Source: an uncultured Porphyromonadaceae bacterium (GTDB lineage Bacteria > Bacteroidota > Bacteroidia > Bacteroidales > Muribaculaceae). Taken from it: a stretch of 8,695 nt of DNA. A model generated the notes under the pieces. The model did not search any database. It was not told where the DNA came from and was given only the letters and a program-made list of their open reading frames with translations. The stretch is taken from NCBI GenBank assembly GCA_902470475.1, contig CABRGT010000076.1, positions 1-8,695 of the forward strand. Reading direction: 5' to 3'. The position numbers and the translations under genes were made by a program. Shown here in pieces: positions 5,991 through 8,695 of the stretch (the stretch's first letter is position 1; each line of letters begins with the position of its first letter).

Positions 5991-7521
5991 CCGATTTTAT
6001 CAGCGCGATCAGGGCCGGCAGAGCCTCGTCGGTCGGTATGTTCTTCGTCACGCACTCCTTGCCGCGGTATATGCTCACGCGGCCCGGACCCGCTCCCACA
6101 TAGCCGTAGTCGGCGTCGGCCATCTCACCCGGCCCGTTGACTATACAGCCCATCACGCCGATTTTCAGCGTCTTCAGAGCCGTCGTCGCCTTCTTCACCT
6201 GCGCCAGCGTCGACTGCAGGTCGAACAGCGTGCGGCCGCAGCCCGGGCAGGCTATGTATTCCGTGCGCGTGATGCGCCGCCGCGTGGCCTGAAGAATGCC
6301 GAGCGCCAGCCGCGAGCGCTGCCCGGCATCGAGTGCCGGCGCCTCCACGGCCACATAGTCCAGCGGACGCTCGAGCAGCACGCTGCCCAGGTCCACCGAC
6401 GCTGCCAGAGTCACCTCCTCGGCCGTCATCGCGGCCGGATAAGCCACCGTCAGCGCCACCGGCCCCTCCGGAGCCTCGTCAAGCGCCTTGCGGGCCACGC
6501 CCAGCGCATTGGGATGTTCGGCACGGATCACCGTCACACCTGCGGGCACGGCCTCCACATCGTAGCCGATCACCAGCGGCGTGACAGCCTTATCAGTCCG
6601 GTCTGTCCGGTCTGTCTTATTAGTCTCATCAGCCGCGAGCACCCGCTGCGAGCGCGTGGCGATATGCTCCACAAGCATCCGCGCCACAGGAATCTCGCAC
6701 ACCGGATCCTCGCTGAGCGACACCCGGATCGTGTCGCCGATGCCGTCGGCCAGCAGGCTGCCGATGCCCACCGCCGATTTCACGCGTGCGTCCTCGCCGT
6801 CGCCGGCCTCGGTCACGCCCAGATGCAGCGGATACGACATCCCCTCGACCTCCATCGTCTTCACCAGCAGGCGCACGGTCTGCGTCATCACCACCACGTT
6901 CGAAGCCTTGATCGAGATCACCACCCGGTCGAAGCCCTCATCGCGGCATATGCGCAGGAATTCCATCGCACTCTCCGTCATGCCCGCCGGCGTGTCGCCG
7001 TAGCGGCTCATGATGCGGTCGCTCAGCGATCCGTGATTCACACCGATGCGCAGCGATGTGCCGTGTTCGCGGCAGATGTCGAGCAGCGGCACCAGTTTGG
7101 CGCGGATACGCCCGATCTCGGCAGCGTATTCCTCGTCGGTATACTCCAGCTTCACGAACGTGCGCCCCGGATCGACGAAATTGCCCGGATTGATCCGCAC
7201 CTTCTCCACATGCCGCGCGGCCGCGAACGCCGCCTCGGCGTTGAAATGTATGTCGGCCACCAGCGGCGTCCGCACGCCCTGCGCCCGCAGCTCGCGGTGG
7301 ATATTGCCCAGGTTTTCGGAATGCTTGGGCGTCTGCGCCGTAAGCCGCACGATGTCGGCCCCGGCCTCGGCCAGGCGCCGGCACTGTCCGACCGACGCCG
7401 CCGTGTCCATCGTCGGTGTGTTCGTCATCGACTGCAGCGCTATCGGATTGTCGCCACCTATGGTCACATCGCCTATGGCGACCGCGATAGTCGGCCGCCG
7501 GCTGTAGTTATATCGGCTCAT
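5965..7521 (-). CDS. ispG: 4-hydroxy-3-methylbut-2-enyl diphosphate synthase (IspG/GcpE), long type
   Basis: IspG carries out the reductive ring opening of MEcPP to HMBPP in the MEP isoprenoid pathway, using a 4Fe-4S cluster. The N-terminal TIM barrel (about 5-270) shows ALQSMTNTPTMDTAASV, KVRINPGNF, LRIGVNHGSL, LHLGVTEAG and GIGDTIRVSLSEDP. An extra middle domain at roughly 290-410 marks the plant, Chlamydia and Bacteroidetes type. The C-terminal cluster domain holds C425-P-G-C428-G-R and C459 in GCIVNGPGE, the three expected ligands. The 518 residues seem short beside the roughly 600 that I recall for Bacteroidetes homologues, so the middle domain may be reduced. A 9-bp tandem repeat encodes TDRTDRTDK at its front edge. 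The ATG overlaps the purE stop by one base (TGATG). Confidence 0.95.
   Translation of the reverse strand: MSRYNYSRRPTIAVAIGDVTIGGDNPIALQSMTNTPTMDTAASVGQCRRLAEAGADIVRLTAQTPKHSENLGNIHRELRAQGVRTPLVADIHFNAEAAFAAARHVEKVRINPGNFVDPGRTFVKLEYTDEEYAAEIGRIRAKLVPLLDICREHGTSLRIGVNHGSLSDRIMSRYGDTPAGMTESAMEFLRICRDEGFDRVVISIKASNVVVMTQTVRLLVKTMEVEGMSYPLHLGVTEAGDGEDARVKSAVGIGSLLADGIGDTIRVSLSEDPVCEIPVARMLVEHIATRSQRVLAADETNKTDRTDRTDKAVTPLVIGYDVEAVPAGVTVIRAEHPNALGVARKALDEAPEGPVALTVAYPAAMTAEEVTLAASVDLGSVLLERPLDYVAVEAPALDAGQRSRLALGILQATRRRITRTEYIACPGCGRTLFDLQSTLAQVKKATTALKTLKIGVMGCIVNGPGEMADADYGYVGAGPGRVSIYRGKECVTKNIPTDEALPALIALIKSDGRWPDED
6591..6632. repeat. Degenerate 9-bp tandem repeat inside ispG
   Basis: Four 9-bp units run in register on the plus strand: CAGTCCGGT (6594-6602), CTGTCCGGT (6603-6611), CTGTCTTAT (6612-6620) and TAGTCTCAT (6621-6629), with partial units at both sides. 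Nine bases equal three codons, so the tract stays in frame and encodes the hydrophilic NKTDRTDRTDKA near residues 297-310 of IspG. Confidence 0.75.
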
Positions 7522-8030
7522 CAGTTGGTCTTGTACTTATAGTCCGTGATTTCGGCCAGCGACGCGTTGGCCTTCATGATCTTGTCGCCCAGGCGCGCGC
7601 ACCAGTCGGCATAGTTCCGCGCCAGCGTAGCGTCGCTCAGCGCCAGCATGCGCACGGCCAGCACGCCAGCGTTCAGGCCCGCGTTGATGCCTACGGTGGC
7701 CGTAGGTATGCCCGGGGGCATCATCACTATCGACAGCAGCGCATCCTGGCCCTGCAGCGTCGAGTCGATCGGAAGCCCGATCACCGGCAGCGGTGTCAGC
7801 GCCGCGATCACACCCGGCAGAGCCGCAGCCATACCGGCCGCCGCGATTATCACCTTGATGCCGCGGTCGGCCGCCCCCAGGGCGAATTCCTCCACCTGGC
7901 GCGGCGTGCGGTGCGCGCTCAGCGCGTTCATCTCGAATGGCACGCCCATCTCCTCCAGGAAGTCGGCGGCCTTTTTCACTATCGGCAGATCGCTTGTGCT
8001 GCCCATTATGATACTTACGACTGCTTGCAT
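7521..8030 (-). CDS. purE: 5-(carboxyamino)imidazole ribonucleotide mutase, PurE class I
   Basis: PurE moves the carboxyl group of N5-CAIR to carbon 4, giving CAIR, in de novo purine synthesis. The 169-residue length fits class I, which forms octamers. IMGSTSDLP (8-16) is the phosphate and ribose-binding loop. NALSAHRTP (35-43) contains His40, equal to the catalytic His45 of E. coli. MPPGIPTATVGIN closes the active site. An oddity is AAAGMAAALPGV (63-74): E. coli has AAHLPGM here with His75, and this protein has Ala70 in that position. The end YKYKTN is typical of Bacteroidales PurE as I recall it. The stop overlaps the ispG start by one base. No -7 box is visible in the 80 bp upstream, so transcription may come from the preceding gene. 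purK is not in the window. Confidence 0.95.
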   Translation of the reverse strand: MQAVVSIIMGSTSDLPIVKKAADFLEEMGVPFEMNALSAHRTPRQVEEFALGAADRGIKVIIAAAGMAAALPGVIAALTPLPVIGLPIDSTLQGQDALLSIVMMPPGIPTATVGINAGLNAGVLAVRMLALSDATLARNYADWCARLGDKIMKANASLAEITDYKYKTN

Positions 8031-8039
8031 CGGCTGTAT

Positions 8040-8075
8040 ATTTGACTTGTTTGACTTATTTCGATGTATTTGGAA
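8040..8075. repeat. Decayed 9-bp tandem repeat upstream of purE
   Basis: The plus strand shows ATTTGACTT (8040-8048), GTTTGACTT (8049-8057), then the weaker units ATTTCGATG and TATTTGGAA. On the coding strand this reads AATAAGTCAAACAAGTCAAA and sits just before the purE start. Period and the ATAAG(T/A)C core resemble the tract inside ispG. Confidence 0.5.
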
Positions 8076-8110
8076 TCTTCGGTATTATCGCGACAGTGAG
8101 TCCCGCTGTC

Positions 8111-8695
8111 TCAGATGCTCATGATTCCGGCCACGCATCCGAAGCCCAGCGCAAGGCCGGCTATCACCTGCCACAGGTCGTGACGCCCGAGCATCAGACG
8201 CGCCGTGCCCACCAGGCCGGCGACAAGCGTCACCACACTCAGCACCGACATGGCGTTGATGTCGGCCAGTCCGCTGGCCACGCACCAGGCCGTCATGCCA
8301 AGGAATCCGCCCGCGGCCGTAGCGTGCGCGCTGATCTTCCAGAAGAGGGTTATGGCCATCGCTATCACTATCGCCGCCATGCCGCCCAGAAAAAAGCGGC
8401 ATAGCCAGTCCGGCGCGCCGAAGGCACGCATCTGAAGCCAGGCCCCGAAGTAGCACACCGCCGCCACCGCCATCGGAAGCAGACGCTCGCCGCGGGCGCT
8501 GATCGCATTGTCGCTCACCCGGCCCGTACGCCGCAGCATCGCTATCACGGCAAACGGCAGCAGACCCGTGATCAGGGCCACCGCCAGCGTCGCCATCAGC
8601 CGGTTGTCGGCCGGCAGCGTACGCATACCCGTGCACCACAGGGCCACGGCCATCGCGAACGTCGGGATCACGAGCGGCGAGAACACATCGCTCAC
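8111..8695 (-). CDS. PAP2-like integral membrane protein, start outside window
   Basis: At least 194 residues are visible. The frame is open to the right edge; its first codon here is GTG (SDVFSPLVIPTFAM), but homologues I recall start a little earlier, so the true start is probably beyond the window. About six hydrophobic segments are present, near 8-22, 33-53, 73-88, 101-118, 126-142 and 150-168, with a last one at 175-192. Weak traces of the PAP2 phosphatase motifs appear: R-x-x-R-x-x-P-like ISARGERLLP (65-74), KISAH (120-124) in place of PSGH, and GRHDLWQVIAG (170-180) for the third motif. I infer a PAP2-superfamily relative, perhaps acting on lipid phosphates, with uncertain activity. 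It precedes purE by 80 bp on the same strand. Confidence 0.65.
   Translation of the reverse strand: MSDVFSPLVIPTFAMAVALWCTGMRTLPADNRLMATLAVALITGLLPFAVIAMLRRTGRVSDNAISARGERLLPMAVAAVCYFGAWLQMRAFGAPDWLCRFFLGGMAAIVIAMAITLFWKISAHATAAGGFLGMTAWCVASGLADINAMSVLSVVTLVAGLVGTARLMLGRHDLWQVIAGLALGFGCVAGIMSI

Noticed and set aside
6514..7542. A 342-codon plus-strand frame across ispG, and a 298-codon one across the peptidase gene
   Set aside because: Both are His/Arg-rich antisense shadows of well identified minus-strand genes.
8093..8110. GACAG/CTGTC inverted repeat after the PAP2-like gene as a terminator
   Set aside because: Only 5 bp pair around a 9-nt loop and no T-run follows on the minus strand, so it is too weak to call.

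Overview
The window looks like chromosomal DNA from a GC-rich member of the Bacteroidales, possibly Muribaculaceae or Alistipes-like; the family is a guess. The evidence is the promoter grammar (TTG, 19-20 bp, TAnnTTTG), A-rich leaders without Shine-Dalgarno sequences, small lipoproteins with Bacteroidales character, a long-type IspG with an inserted middle domain, and a eukaryote-like dimeric glycyl-tRNA synthetase. No mobile element, CRISPR array, tRNA or rRNA was seen.

Layout. (1) 1-954, minus strand: a promoter, an acidic lipoprotein, a three-helix membrane protein 24 bp behind it, and perhaps the first ten codons of a third gene running off the left edge. (2) 1003-1745, minus strand: two tandem consensus promoters feed about 310-410 nt of gene-free but highly structured sequence. 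It ends in a long hairpin with a T7 tract, and about 50 bp later a small HTH regulator begins. This is either a stand-alone non-coding RNA or an attenuator-like leader, and it is the least explained part of the window. (3) 1815-4655, plus strand: a consensus promoter drives glyS, a LemA-family membrane protein and an FKBP-type lipoprotein peptidyl-prolyl isomerase, packed with 10 and 2 bp gaps. Two related hairpins lie between this operon and the convergent one. (4) 4743-8695, minus strand, transcribed right to left: a PAP2-like membrane protein (start beyond the edge), purE, ispG and an M16 zinc peptidase. The last three overlap, which suggests translational coupling.

The named genes are mostly housekeeping: protein synthesis (glyS), envelope and protein folding (LemA, FKBP lipoprotein), purine synthesis (purE), the MEP isoprenoid pathway (ispG) and proteolysis (M16). 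Points that deserve a second look are the structured RNA before the HTH gene, an in-frame 9-bp tandem repeat inside ispG with a similar decayed tract before purE, a PurE whose conserved second histidine (His75 in E. coli) is alanine, palindromes sitting inside two promoter spacers, and the duplicated hairpin between the convergent operons. I did not find a clear new multi-gene system.
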